64,000 nucleotides of DNA from Gracilimonas sp040117685 (lineage in GTDB: Bacteria; Bacteroidota; Rhodothermia; Balneolales; Balneolaceae), in assembly GCF_040117685.2 (NCBI RefSeq), contig NZ_JBEDYP020000008.1, positions 1-64,000 of the forward strand. Direction: 5' to 3'. Made by a program: the position numbers and the translations under genes. How positions within the stretch are numbered: position 1 is the stretch's first letter; each line of letters starts with the position of its first letter. The notes below the pieces were generated by a model. That model ran no database searches and was not told the DNA's origin. It saw only the letters and a program-made list of their open reading frames with translations. This document shows, in pieces, positions 1-10,000 of this stretch.

Positions 1-39
1 TATTGGATTAAGGAAGTACCTTAAATAAGGCCAGTGCAT

Positions 40-65
40 AGAGCAGTCGGTTTGCCGCCTGCTCT
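40..65 (+). other. Stem-loop upstream of tRNA-Trp
   Basis: A 10-bp stem (AGAGCAG/CGG pairing with CCG/CTGCTCT, one T-C mismatch) closes a TTTG loop. No T-run follows, so it is not a typical intrinsic terminator. It could be a processing signal between the upstream gene (outside the window; tuf in many bacteria with this gene order) and the tRNA. Confidence 0.35.
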
Positions 66-77
66 TGTGCGCTTTAT

Positions 78-150
78 ACGGGTGTAGCTCAGTTGGCAGA
101 GCACTGGTCTCCAAAACCAGGTGTCGGGAGTTCGAGTCTCTCCACCCGTG
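78..150 (+). tRNA. trnW: tRNA-Trp (anticodon CCA)
   Basis: A full cloverleaf can be folded: a 7-bp acceptor (ACGGGTG with CACCCGT), a D arm starting GCTC, a 5-bp anticodon stem CTGGT/ACCAG around loop CTCCAAA with anticodon CCA at 111-113, and a T arm containing TTCGAGT. The discriminator is G150 and the CCA tail is not encoded. It lies 17 nt before secE; tRNA-Trp next to secE-nusG is the common bacterial arrangement, so it is probably cut out of a longer transcript. Confidence 0.97.
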
Positions 151-167
151 CAGACAAAACAAATGAT

Positions 168-353
168 ATGAGCAAGATTAATGATTTTTTTGATGGTGTT
201 GTAAAGGAATTCAAAAAGGTTTCCTGGCCAACTCAAAAAGAGCTGATCGATAATACTATTATCGTGGTGGTTTTTTCAATCATAATATCGGTATTCATTT
301 TTGGTGTTGACCAAATGTACAGCACCATCTTAGAAGCTATTTACAATCAATAA
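168..353 (+). CDS. secE: Preprotein translocase subunit SecE
   Basis: SecE is the small clamp subunit of the SecYEG inner-membrane translocon. The 61-residue product is the short single-span form. An amphipathic start contains the family motif FKKVSWPTQKEL at residues 15-26, then one membrane span at about 31-52. The ATG at 168 is chosen because the reading frame upstream of it runs through the tRNA. Its stop shares one base with the nusG start (TAATG), so translation is probably coupled. The secE-nusG-rplKAJL-rpoBC order supports the call. Confidence 0.96.
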   Translation: MSKINDFFDGVVKEFKKVSWPTQKELIDNTIIVVVFSIIISVFIFGVDQMYSTILEAIYNQ

Positions 354-910
354 TGAGTAAAGAATTAACGCATGACTGGTATGTGGTTCGCTGCTTTTCC
401 AGCCATGAAAAAAAAGTTAAAGAATTTCTCGAGCGCGAAATTGAAGATGAAGGTTTAGAGGATAAAATCAAGGAGATCTTGATTCCCACTGAAACGGTAG
501 TTGAGATTCGTTCAGGAAAAAAGCGTACCCGCGAGAAAAACTTCTTTCCCGGTTATATTCTTTTGAATACTCATTATGATGAAGAAGTAAACAATTTGAT
601 ACAAAGTGCACCATCCTGTCTTGGTTTTTTGAAGGTAGGTAAAAATGAGACGGTGCCAACCCCACTGAAAGATCACGAAGTCAAACGCATCATTGGACGA
701 GTGAAAGACGGTGGCGATGAACCGCGGAATATTGAAATTCCGTACAGCGAGGGAGACCTGGTTAAAGTGATATCCGGTCCGTTCAAAGATTTTGACGGAA
801 CTGTTCAGGAAGTGAATCCTGAAAAACTAAAGCTGCGAGTTATGGTTAGTATTTTTGGCCGTAAAACTCCTGTTGAAGTGGATGTCAGCCAAGTTGAATC
901 CGCTACATAA
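353..910 (+). CDS. nusG: Transcription termination/antitermination factor NusG
   Basis: NusG binds the RNA polymerase clamp to raise processivity and links polymerase to Rho or the ribosome. The 185 residues match the usual ~180. An NGN domain starts with WYVVRCFSSHEKKVKEFL and includes FFPGYIL; a C-terminal KOW domain (about 128-185) includes GDLVKVISGPFKDFDGTV. The start overlaps the secE stop by one base. A 73-nt gap with a weak CTAG...CTAG hairpin separates it from rplK, which is where an L1-responsive leader would lie, but no such structure can be confirmed here. Confidence 0.97.
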   Translation: MSKELTHDWYVVRCFSSHEKKVKEFLEREIEDEGLEDKIKEILIPTETVVEIRSGKKRTREKNFFPGYILLNTHYDEEVNNLIQSAPSCLGFLKVGKNETVPTPLKDHEVKRIIGRVKDGGDEPRNIEIPYSEGDLVKVISGPFKDFDGTVQEVNPEKLKLRVMVSIFGRKTPVEVDVSQVESAT

Positions 911-983
911 AGAACCTAGTTGATGCACACTAGCTATTACGCAAATTAAACTGAAGTTATTAATTATAGGATCCTGAGAATCC

Positions 984-1415
984 ATGGCTAAAAAAGTTGA
1001 TAAAATCCTGAAGCTCCAGATTGTTGGGGGGCAGGCAAACCCTGCGCCACCTGTTGGGCCGGCTCTCGGTCAGGCGGGAATCAATATAATGGAGTTTTGT
1101 AAAGCCTTTAATGCTAAGACTCAGGACAAGGCCGGAACTGTTGTTCCTGTTGAGATTACAGTTTATGCTGATAAGTCTTTTACATTCAAAACAAAGACTC
1201 CTCCAGCACCTGTACTTCTTAAGAAAGCAGCGAAAATCAAGTCCGGATCAGGTGAACCTAACCGAAATAAAGTAGGTACAGTAACCTGGAGCCAATGCAA
1301 AGAAATCGCAGAAGAAAAGATGGAAGACTTAAATGCGTTTGACATCGAAGCTGGTGCGGAAATGGTTGCAGGAACGGCTCGCAGTATGGGTCTTAGAGTA
1401 AATCGCGAAAAGTAA
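984..1415 (+). CDS. rplK: 50S ribosomal protein L11
   Basis: L11 forms the base of the GTPase-associated stalk and senses uncharged tRNA together with RelA. The 143 residues match the family. The N-terminal domain has the conserved stretch QANPAPPVGPALGQAGINIM near residues 15-34, and the RNA-binding domain ends with GTARSMGLRV. It is the first gene of the L11-L1 pair; 13 nt separate its stop from the chosen rplA start. Confidence 0.98.
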   Translation: MAKKVDKILKLQIVGGQANPAPPVGPALGQAGINIMEFCKAFNAKTQDKAGTVVPVEITVYADKSFTFKTKTPPAPVLLKKAAKIKSGSGEPNRNKVGTVTWSQCKEIAEEKMEDLNAFDIEAGAEMVAGTARSMGLRVNREK

Positions 1416-1428
1416 GGAAATTGTGATC

Positions 1429-2127
1429 ATGGCAAAAAGAGGAAAAAAATACCAACAGGCCGTGGCACTCGTGAATCCCGAGGTAGAGTATACTTTGGAA
1501 GAAGCGTGCGATCTGGTTAAAAAAACATCTACCGCTAACTTTGATGCATCCGTTGACGTTGACGTTCGGTTGGGAGTTGATCCCCGCCACGCCGACCAAA
1601 TGGTGCGTGGTACAGTGAGCTTACCTCATGGTACCGGTAAAGAAGTTAAGGTTTTGGCTCTCGTTAATGAGGCCAAGCAAGATGAAGCCAGAGAAGCTGG
1701 TGCCGACCATGTTGGTCTTGATGATTACATCACGAAAATAGAAGAAGGGTGGGCTGATATTGACGTTATTATAGCTACACCCGACGTAATGGGTAAACTC
1801 GGTAAGCTTGGGCGCTTTTTAGGGCCCCGCGGACTGATGCCTAACCCTAAGAGTGGAACCGTAACAATGGATGTGGCCGATGCTGTTAAGCAAGTAAAAG
1901 CCGGTCAGATTGATTTCCGTGTTGATAAAACCGGAATTCTTCATACATCGATTGGAAAAGTTAGTTTTGATGCCAGTGACCTGAAAGAGAATGCTGAGTC
2001 ATTCCTTCGTACGGTTATGGGCTTGAGACCGGCTTCCGCAAAAGGGCTGTATGTGAAAAGTGTTTTCATGAGCAGCACAATGGGACCAAGCATCCCGATA
2101 AGCAGAACCGCAGTTACATCCCTATAA
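1429..2127 (+). CDS. rplA: 50S ribosomal protein L1
   Basis: L1 forms the mobile stalk at the E site and in many bacteria represses its own operon. The 232 residues include the signature LGPRGLMPNPKSGTV. The ATG at 1429 is preferred over the in-frame GTG at 1423: the AAGGAAA box at 1414-1420 lies 8 nt before the ATG but only 2 nt before the GTG. It follows rplK closely and precedes rplJ by 17 nt. Confidence 0.97.
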   Translation: MAKRGKKYQQAVALVNPEVEYTLEEACDLVKKTSTANFDASVDVDVRLGVDPRHADQMVRGTVSLPHGTGKEVKVLALVNEAKQDEAREAGADHVGLDDYITKIEEGWADIDVIIATPDVMGKLGKLGRFLGPRGLMPNPKSGTVTMDVADAVKQVKAGQIDFRVDKTGILHTSIGKVSFDASDLKENAESFLRTVMGLRPASAKGLYVKSVFMSSTMGPSIPISRTAVTSL

Positions 2128-2144
2128 TAGGAGGAAATTAAATT

Positions 2145-2666
2145 ATGCCTACTGCAGAAAAGCGTGCAATTCTTGATGAACTAACCGAAAAACTGAAAAG
2201 TTCGAGTGCTTTATACATTGCGAAGTATTCAGGAATGTCGGTACCGGAAGTCAATGAATTGCGTGGTGCATTTCGTAAGGGAGATATTCGATTCAAAGTT
2301 TACAAGAACAAACTTGTAAAGCTCGCAATGGAAGAAGTTGGTGGATACGATGATATTATCCCCTCATTGGTTGAGCAGAATGCTTTTGCATTCGTTGATG
2401 AAGAATTATCAGCACCCGCCAAGGTATTGAAAGATTTTATCAAGGATAACAATAAGCCAGAATTTAAAGCAGCTATCGTAGACGGAGATTTTTACGGTGC
2501 GGATAAGCTGGACGTTCTCGCAGCTATGAAGTCGAAGAACGAGATTGTTGGCGATATCCTTGGTCTGTTGATGGCCCCACTATCTAATGTAGTTGGTGCG
2601 CTTGAATCACAAGGATCTAACCTTGTTGGTGCCGTTAATACCATCGCTGAAAAAGGCGAAGAGTAA
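2145..2666 (+). CDS. rplJ: 50S ribosomal protein L10
   Basis: L10 anchors the L7/L12 dimers to the ribosomal stalk. The 173-residue product starts MPTAEKRAILDELTEKL and has the family segment LRGAFRKGDIRFKVYKNKL; the C-terminal helix that binds L7/L12 ends EKGEE. A strong TAGGAGGA box stands 9 nt before the ATG. Only 17 nt separate it from rplA, so there is no room for the long L10 leader found in enterobacteria. Confidence 0.97.
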   Translation: MPTAEKRAILDELTEKLKSSSALYIAKYSGMSVPEVNELRGAFRKGDIRFKVYKNKLVKLAMEEVGGYDDIIPSLVEQNAFAFVDEELSAPAKVLKDFIKDNNKPEFKAAIVDGDFYGADKLDVLAAMKSKNEIVGDILGLLMAPLSNVVGALESQGSNLVGAVNTIAEKGEE

Positions 2667-2719
2667 CCCTTATTTATTACAACTAGAATTTTTTATATCA
2701 AAACAACTGGAGATAACAA

Positions 2720-3097
2720 ATGGCTGACGTTAAAGATTTAGCTGAACAGCTTGTCAACCTAACAATTAAAGAAGCAAACGAACTTGCTAAAGTTCTTGAA
2801 GAAGAATACGATATCAAACCTGCTCAAGCTGCTGTTGCAGTAGCTGGACCTGCTGGCGGCGGAGAAGCCGGTGGTGGAGAAGAGCAAACTGAGTTTGACG
2901 TAGTTCTGAAGAGCGCTGGTGCTAAGAAAATCGCGGTAATCAAAGAAGTACGCGGTATCACCGGTCTTGGGCTGAAAGAAGCCAAAGAATTGGTTGACGG
3001 AGCCCCCGGCACTGTAAAAGAAGCAGTTTCTAAAGATGAAGCTGAGCAAATCAAAGGCAAGCTTGAAGAAGCTGGTGCCGAAGTAGAGCTTAAGTAA
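2720..3097 (+). CDS. rplL: 50S ribosomal protein L7/L12
   Basis: This stalk protein recruits translational GTPases and is present in several copies per ribosome. The 125-residue product has an N-terminal dimerisation helix, an Ala/Gly-rich hinge around residues 36-55 (GPAGGGEAGGGEE), and the C-terminal factor-binding domain with KIAVIKEVRGITGLGLKEAK. A TGGAGA box precedes the ATG. It is followed by a long hairpin before rpoB. Confidence 0.98.
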   Translation: MADVKDLAEQLVNLTIKEANELAKVLEEEYDIKPAQAAVAVAGPAGGGEAGGGEEQTEFDVVLKSAGAKKIAVIKEVRGITGLGLKEAKELVDGAPGTVKEAVSKDEAEQIKGKLEEAGAEVELK

Positions 3098-3119
3098 CTC
3101 ATACTTACACATTCGTTGG

Positions 3120-3149
3120 TAGCCAATGCCGTGAAAACGGTATTGGCTA
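3120..3149 (+). promoter_or_regulatory. 13-bp hairpin in the rplL-rpoB spacer
   Basis: A 13-bp stem (TAGCCAATGCCGT with ACGGTATTGGCTA, one G-T pair) closes a GAAA tetraloop. No T-run follows, so it is unlikely to be a full terminator. In E. coli the same spacer holds an attenuator and an RNase III site that lower rpoBC relative to ribosomal-protein output; an equivalent role here is inference. Confidence 0.7.
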
Positions 3150-3230
3150 TTGGCGTCTATATAAATTGACCCCATTAGCCCTGGGGTTTGCCCGTATCAT
3201 TTACCTTCAATCTAAGAGGAGAGGTTCCTT

Positions 3231-6200
3231 TTGAGCAAGAAGATGCAAACTATTCCGAACACGGAACGCTTATCGTTTGGTAAAACCAAGCACGTGCTGG
3301 ATTATCCGGATTTTCTGGATATTCAGTTAGAGTCATTCGAAAAATTTGTACAACTTGATATTGCTCCCAATGAGCGAGAAAATCAAGGACTACAACGAAT
3401 TTTTAATGAAAATTTTCCGATTCAAGACAGTCGTGAGACTCACATTCTTGAATTCCTTTACTATAACGTGGATGTGCCACGTTACACGATTGCTGAATGC
3501 CAGGATCGTGGCCTCACATATTCCGTTCCGTTAAAAGCAAAATTGCGATTATCATCGGTTGATGATAGCGACGAAGCCAGCGAAACTATTGAGCAGGAAG
3601 TATTTTTAGGAGACCTGCCCTGGATGTCGAATCGCGGAACATTCATCATTAACGGTGCTGAGCGTGTTATTGTAAGTCAGCTCCACCGTTCACCCGGTGT
3701 ATTCTTCGGGCAAAACGTTCACCCGAACGGCACACAACTCTATTCAGCCCGGGTTATTCCATTCAAAGGATCATGGATTGAATTCACAACAGATATCCGT
3801 GACGTTCTTTGGGCTTATATCGATCGTAAGAAGAAAGTTCCTGCCACCACTTTATTACGTGCGCTTGGATATTCTTCCGATATCGAATTGTTAAGTCTGT
3901 TTGAGCTTTCTGAAGAAATTAAATTCGGTAAGAAAGATCACTACAACAAAAACCTGGTAGGCAAGCGGCTTGCTGAGAATATTGTTGTGGAGAGCATGGA
4001 AGAAGTAGTCGATGATGAGACCGGTGAAGTAACCGAGGCGCTGAATCGCCAAATTATCTTCGAACGGGATCACGAACTTACTGAAGATGATTACGGCTCA
4101 TTAAAGGATGCAGAAGTAGAGAAAGTTCTGGTACAGAAAATCTCGGCTGAAGAGTCAGAGCGTTCTGTAATGATGAACACGCTTCGTAAAGACCCTACTT
4201 ATGATGAGAGTACGGCACTTGGAGAAATTTATCAGCAGATTCGATCCGGTGAAATGCCAGATCCTGAAACTGCCCGATCAATTCTTGAACGACTGTTCTT
4301 CAGCGACAAGAAATATGATCTTGGTGAAGTAGGTAGATACCGACTGAATAAACGCCTGAAATTAGATCAGGATAACACGGTACAATATCTGACTAAAGAA
4401 GATATTGTGGCAATTGTAAAAGAGGTTATCCGCCTGAAGAACATGAAGTCTCAGGTAGATGATATTGACCATTTAAGTAACCGACGGGTACGAACCGTTG
4501 GCGAGCAGTTAGGTCAACAGTTTGCAATCGGTCTTGCCCGAATGGCACGCACCATCCGCGAGCGTATGAACTCTCGTGATGCCGAGCAGCTAACCCCGCA
4601 AGATCTTGTGAACGCACGTACCATCTCAAGTGTGATTAACACCTTCTTTGGTACCAACCAGCTTTCACAGTTTATGGATCAAACCAACCCGCTTGCAGAG
4701 TTGACGCACAAGCGTCGTATGTCTGCCTTGGGTCCTGGAGGTTTGACTCGTGAACGAGCCGGTTTTGAGGTGCGTGACGTTCACTATACCCACTATGGTC
4801 GTCTCTGCCCTATTGAAACACCTGAGGGTCCAAACATTGGTTTGATTTCCTCTCTGTGTGTGCATGCGAAAGTTAATGACTTTGGATTTATTGAAACTCC
4901 ATATCGTAAAGTGAAAGACGGTAAGGTTTCCAAAGATGTTGAATATCTCGCTGCCGAGCAGGAAGACGAAACGGTAATCGCCCAGGCAAATGCCGAGATT
5001 GATGACAAAGGTACTTTCGAGAGTGAAGCTATTTTCTCTCGTACACGAGAAGGTAACTACCTGCGTGTAAAACCAGATGAAATTGAATACATGGATGTCG
5101 CCACTAACCAGATTACTTCTCTGGCGGCTGCAATGATTCCGTTTATTGAACATGATGATGCGAACCGTGCATTGATGGGTTCAAACATGCAGCGTCAGGC
5201 TGTTCCGCTTCTTCGTCCCGAAGCCCCTGTTGTGGGTACCGGACTGGAGCAGAGAGCGGCTCGCGACTCACGTGCAATTATTACTGCTGATGCCAATGGC
5301 GAAGTAGTATATGTAAGCGCGACTGAAATTCGGGTTAAGTATAACCGATCCGAAGATGAGCAGCATTGCTACTTTGATGGCGGTGTGAAAACGTACAAGC
5401 TCGATAAGTTCATCCGTACCAACCAGGATACTACAATAAACCAGCGTCCGGTTGTTAAAATTGGTGACAAAGTGAAAGCCGGTCAGGCTTTAGCTGATGG
5501 TTGCTCTACCGACAAAGGTGAGTTGGCTCTTGGCCGTAACCTGCTGGTGGCCTTTATGCCATGGCGCGGTTATAACTTTGAGGATGCCATTGTAGTAAGT
5601 GAGCGCATCGTTCAAGATGATATTTATACTTCCATCCACGTAACAGAATTCGAACAACAGGTTCGTGATACCAAGCGTGGTGAAGAAGAACTGACACGTG
5701 AAATTCCTAACGTAAGTGAGGAAGCGACACGCAACCTTGATGAACGTGGAATTATTCGCGTGGGTGCCAAGATTGAGCATGGCGACATTCTGGTAGGTAA
5801 AATTACTCCGAAAGGAGAAACCGATCCTACTCCGGAAGAAAAACTGCTCCGCGCTATCTTTGGTGATAAAGCAGGTGATGTGAAAGATGCATCTCTGAAA
5901 GTACCTCCGGGTGTTCAGGGAACCGTAATCGACACCAAGCTTTTCAGCCGCAAGCGCGATGAGTTGGTATCTCGTAAAGAAGAGAAGAAACGCGTTGAGC
6001 AGGAAGAAGAACGTCACTCCCAGAAAGTTGCTGAATTAAATCAACAATGGGCCGATAAGATGTATTCTCTGCTTCGAGATAAAACTTCTCCGGGTGTTTA
6101 TAACTACAGTAATGTAGAGTTGATCCCGAAAGGCGAGAAATACAAGAAATCTGTATTTGAAGAATTAGATCCGGTAAACATTAACGAAAACATCGACTGG

Positions 6201-7058
6201 GCCACAGATGGTGAGCTTGTTAAGATGGTTCGAAGATTGTTTGCCAACTACCGCGAGCTTCGTCGTGAAATTGACACCGAAGCTAAGCGTCGTAAATTTG
6301 CGATCCAGGTAGGAGACGAACTCCCGCCGGGAATCATCCAGAAAGCAAAAGTTTATGTTGCTAAGAAACGTAAGCTGCACGTGGGTGATAAGATGGCCGG
6401 TCGTCACGGTAACAAAGGTGTGGTTGCTAAAATCGTACCTCAGGAAGACATGCCGTTTATGGAAGACGGAACCCCGGTTGACATCTGTCTAAACCCGCTG
6501 GGTGTACCTTCCCGTATGAACCTTGGCCAGATTTACGAAACCATTCTTGGATGGGCTGCTAAGAAAATGGGTGTGACGTTTGCGTCGCCTATCTTCGACG
6601 GTGCTTCCATGGATGAAGTTAGAGAGAAATTAAAAGAAGCCGGATTGCCTGAAGACGGCCGCGTAAACCTATACGACGGACGAACAGGTGAGCCATTCGC
6701 ACAGAAAACAACAGTAGGTTATATCTACATGTTGAAACTGAACCACCTGATTCAGGACAAGATGCACTCTCGTTCTATCGGGCCATATTCACTCATTACG
6801 CAGCAGCCATTGGGCGGTAAAGCTCAGTTTGGTGGCCAGCGACTTGGTGAGATGGAGGTTTGGGCACTGTACGCATATGGTGCATCCAGCATCTTGAAAG
6901 AAATGCTCACTGTGAAAAGTGATGACGTAAAAGGGCGCTCTAAAGTGTATGAAGCTATCGTGAAAGGTGAGAACCTGCCTGATGGTGACGTGCCCGAATC
7001 ATTCAAGGTATTGTTACGAGAGCTTATGGGTCTCGGCCTTGAAATGCATATTGAATAA
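3231..7058 (+). CDS. rpoB: DNA-directed RNA polymerase subunit beta
   Basis: The beta subunit forms the catalytic pincer and the rifampicin pocket. The 1275-residue product spans the whole family; visible blocks include the rifampicin region with FFGTNQLSQFMDQTNPLAEL, then GRLCPIETPEGPNIGLI, and near the C-terminus KMHSRSIGPYSLITQQPLGG. The start is TTG at 3231: an AGAGGAGAGG box at 3215-3224 lies 6 nt upstream, while the next in-frame ATG (3243) is too far from it. rpoC follows after 30 nt. Confidence 0.98.
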   Translation: MSKKMQTIPNTERLSFGKTKHVLDYPDFLDIQLESFEKFVQLDIAPNERENQGLQRIFNENFPIQDSRETHILEFLYYNVDVPRYTIAECQDRGLTYSVPLKAKLRLSSVDDSDEASETIEQEVFLGDLPWMSNRGTFIINGAERVIVSQLHRSPGVFFGQNVHPNGTQLYSARVIPFKGSWIEFTTDIRDVLWAYIDRKKKVPATTLLRALGYSSDIELLSLFELSEEIKFGKKDHYNKNLVGKRLAENIVVESMEEVVDDETGEVTEALNRQIIFERDHELTEDDYGSLKDAEVEKVLVQKISAEESERSVMMNTLRKDPTYDESTALGEIYQQIRSGEMPDPETARSILERLFFSDKKYDLGEVGRYRLNKRLKLDQDNTVQYLTKEDIVAIVKEVIRLKNMKSQVDDIDHLSNRRVRTVGEQLGQQFAIGLARMARTIRERMNSRDAEQLTPQDLVNARTISSVINTFFGTNQLSQFMDQTNPLAELTHKRRMSALGPGGLTRERAGFEVRDVHYTHYGRLCPIETPEGPNIGLISSLCVHAKVNDFGFIETPYRKVKDGKVSKDVEYLAAEQEDETVIAQANAEIDDKGTFESEAIFSRTREGNYLRVKPDEIEYMDVATNQITSLAAAMIPFIEHDDANRALMGSNMQRQAVPLLRPEAPVVGTGLEQRAARDSRAIITADANGEVVYVSATEIRVKYNRSEDEQHCYFDGGVKTYKLDKFIRTNQDTTINQRPVVKIGDKVKAGQALADGCSTDKGELALGRNLLVAFMPWRGYNFEDAIVVSERIVQDDIYTSIHVTEFEQQVRDTKRGEEELTREIPNVSEEATRNLDERGIIRVGAKIEHGDILVGKITPKGETDPTPEEKLLRAIFGDKAGDVKDASLKVPPGVQGTVIDTKLFSRKRDELVSRKEEKKRVEQEEERHSQKVAELNQQWADKMYSLLRDKTSPGVYNYSNVELIPKGEKYKKSVFEELDPVNINENIDWATDGELVKMVRRLFANYRELRREIDTEAKRRKFAIQVGDELPPGIIQKAKVYVAKKRKLHVGDKMAGRHGNKGVVAKIVPQEDMPFMEDGTPVDICLNPLGVPSRMNLGQIYETILGWAAKKMGVTFASPIFDGASMDEVREKLKEAGLPEDGRVNLYDGRTGEPFAQKTTVGYIYMLKLNHLIQDKMHSRSIGPYSLITQQPLGGKAQFGGQRLGEMEVWALYAYGASSILKEMLTVKSDDVKGRSKVYEAIVKGENLPDGDVPESFKVLLRELMGLGLEMHIE

Positions 7059-7088
7059 TTTCACTGTTAATAATTTGGAGGAACATCC

Positions 7089-10000
7089 TTGCCAGTAACT
7101 AAGACATTAACAGTCACGAAAGATTTCGACAGCATTGGGGTATCCCTTGCTTCCGCGGAAACGATTTTATCTCGTTCCCACGGCGAAGTCTTGACTCCTG
7201 AGACAATAAACTATCGAACCTTTAAACCGGAAATGGATGGTCTTTTCTGTGAAAAGATCTTCGGCCCGGTTAAAGACTATGAATGCCATTGTGGTAAATA
7301 CAAGCGTATCCGCTATAAGGGAATTATCTGCGACCGTTGCGGTGTGGAAGTTACCCGAAAAGCTGTACGTCGTGAACGAATGGGACATATTACCCTGACC
7401 GTTCCTGTTGTACACATTTGGTACTTTAAATCTCTTCCTAACAAGATTGCTTACCTGCTTGGAATGAGTTCCAAGAACCTGGATAAGATCGTTTATTACG
7501 AGACTTTCGTAGTAATCAATCCGGGTGTGGCGCGTGACCTCGGTTATGCCCAGGGCGACATGATCTCTGAAGAAGAGAAATGGGATATTTTAGAACAACT
7601 GCCGGAAGACAACCAGGAACTGGATGACGACGATGATGACAAATTCATCGTGAAAGAAGGAGCAGATGCTCTTGAAGCACTCCTTGGCGATCTGGATCTG
7701 GATGATCTGGCTTATAATCTGCGTTATGAAGTGAAGCATGAGACTTCACAGATGCGTAAGAAGAAAAAGCTGAAGCGTCTTCAGGTAATTGAGTCGTTCC
7801 GTGCGGCTAACCAGCACACAGAAAACCGTCCCGAGTGGATGGTGCAAAGTGTAATCCCGGTAATTCCACCGGAGCTGCGACCGCTGGTACCTCTTGAAGG
7901 TGGACGTTTTGCAACGTCTGACCTGAACGACCTGTATCGTCGTGTGATTATCCGTAACAATCGCCTGAAGCGATTGATTGATATTAAAGCTCCTGATGTG
8001 ATTCTCCGAAACGAGAAGCGCATGCTGCAGGAAGCGGTTGATTCACTGTACGACAACTCAAGAAAATCGAACGCAGTACGAAATAACAACCGACCGCTTA
8101 AGTCTCTTTCAGATATGCTGAAGGGCAAGAGTGGCCGTTTCCGTCAAAACCTTCTTGGTAAGCGTGTTGACTATTCCGGCCGTTCTGTAATTGTGGTAGG
8201 ACCCGAGCTGAAAATGCACGAATGTGGTCTGCCCAAAGAGATGGCGGTTGAGCTCTATAAACCATTCATTATCCGACGACTTATTGAGCGTGGATTTGTG
8301 AAGACGGTTAAGAGTGCCAAGAAAGTAGTTGACCGACGCGATGCCGTTGTTTGGGAAGTTCTTGAAAATGTAATTGACGGACACCCCGTACTGCTTAACC
8401 GTGCACCAACATTGCACAGGTTGGGTATTCAGGCATTCCAGCCGGTACTTATTGAAGAAAAAGCCATCCGACTGCACCCGCTCGCATGTACAGCCTTTAA
8501 TGCTGACTTTGACGGTGACCAGATGGCCGTTCACCTTCCATTGAGCCATGATGCTGTACTTGAAGCATCAGTGCTGATGTTAGGTTCTCACAATATTTTA
8601 TCTCCTGCGAATGGTGGACCAATTGCGGTTCCTTCTCAGGATATGATCTTGGGTCTGTATTATCTCACCAAGCCTAATGATGGTCAAAAAGGAGAAGGCA
8701 AGACTTTTGCTTCTCCTGCAGAAGTATTGGTTGCCTTCGATCAGGATAAGATTGATACACATGCCAAAATCAACGTTCGAATTCCAACGGTTAATGAGGA
8801 AGGAGAAGTTGTTCATGAAGTGATCAAAACTTCAACCGGACGTGTACTCTTCAACCAGATTACACCGAAAGAAATCCCATTCATCAACAAGACTCTTGGT
8901 AAAAAAGAACTGAGAAACCTTATTGGTGATATTCATGCTATAGTAGGAACGGCGAAAACGTCGAGATTCCTCGATGACATGAAGAAAGTTGGGTACGAAG
9001 AAGCTACCATTGGTGGTCTCTCTTTCAGCCTTGATGATATCATTATTCCTGACGCTAAAGGTGAATTGATTACTAAAGCGAAGGATGAAGTGACTGATAT
9101 TCAGGGACGTTACGAAATGGGTTTCATTACCGATAACGAACGTTACAACCAGGTTATTGATAAATGGACCAGCACCACAAACCGTGTGTCTGAAACTCTG
9201 TTCTCAGCTCTTGCAGGTGACAGAAATGGTTTCAATCCGGTATATATGATGGCAGATTCCGGAGCTCGTGGTTCTAAGGAGCAGATCCGTCAGTTAGGTG
9301 GTATGCGTGGTCTGATGGCGAAACCTCAGAAGAGCTCCATGCAGCAGGGTAATGAGGTAATCGAGAACCCGATTCTTTCTTCTTTCAAAGAGGGACTGAC
9401 GGTACTTGAGTACTTTATTTCTACTCACGGTGCGCGTAAAGGTCTTGCCGATACCGCTCTTAAAACTGCCGATGCGGGTTATCTTACCCGTCGTCTGGTT
9501 GATGTTTCACAGGATGTGATCATCAATGAGAAAGACTGTGGTACCCTTCGAGGTATTAAGATGTCGGCACTGAAAGACAACGAAGATATTATCGAAAGTC
9601 TCGAAGATCGTATTATCGGGCGTGTTTCACTCCACGAAATCTATGATCCGATTTCTGATGAATTGATCTGCGAAGCTAACCAGATGATTGATGAATCTGT
9701 AGCTTCCAAGATTGCTGAGACTTCCATCGAAGAAGTAGAAATTCGATCAGTACTTACCTGTGAAACCGGACGTGGTGTATGTGCCAAATGTTATGGCCGT
9801 GACCTCGCACGGGGAACCGTAGTTGAGAAAGGGGAAGCCGTAGGGGTTATCGCCGCTCAGTCTATTGGTGAGCCGGGTACGCAGCTTACTCTTCGAACCT
9901 TCCACGTAGGTGGTACGGCTTCTCGTCTGGAGGCTGAATCTCAGCACAAAACGAAATTCGAAGGTAAAGTAGAATTTGAAAACGTTCGCGTTGTGGTTTA

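Noticed and set aside
911..983. L1-binding leader or riboswitch before rplK
   Set aside because: The spacer is only 73 nt, and apart from a weak CTAG hairpin no known motif could be matched by eye.
2759..3175. Minus-strand frames over rplL
   Set aside because: Opposite a certain ribosomal-protein gene; no SD and low-complexity composition.
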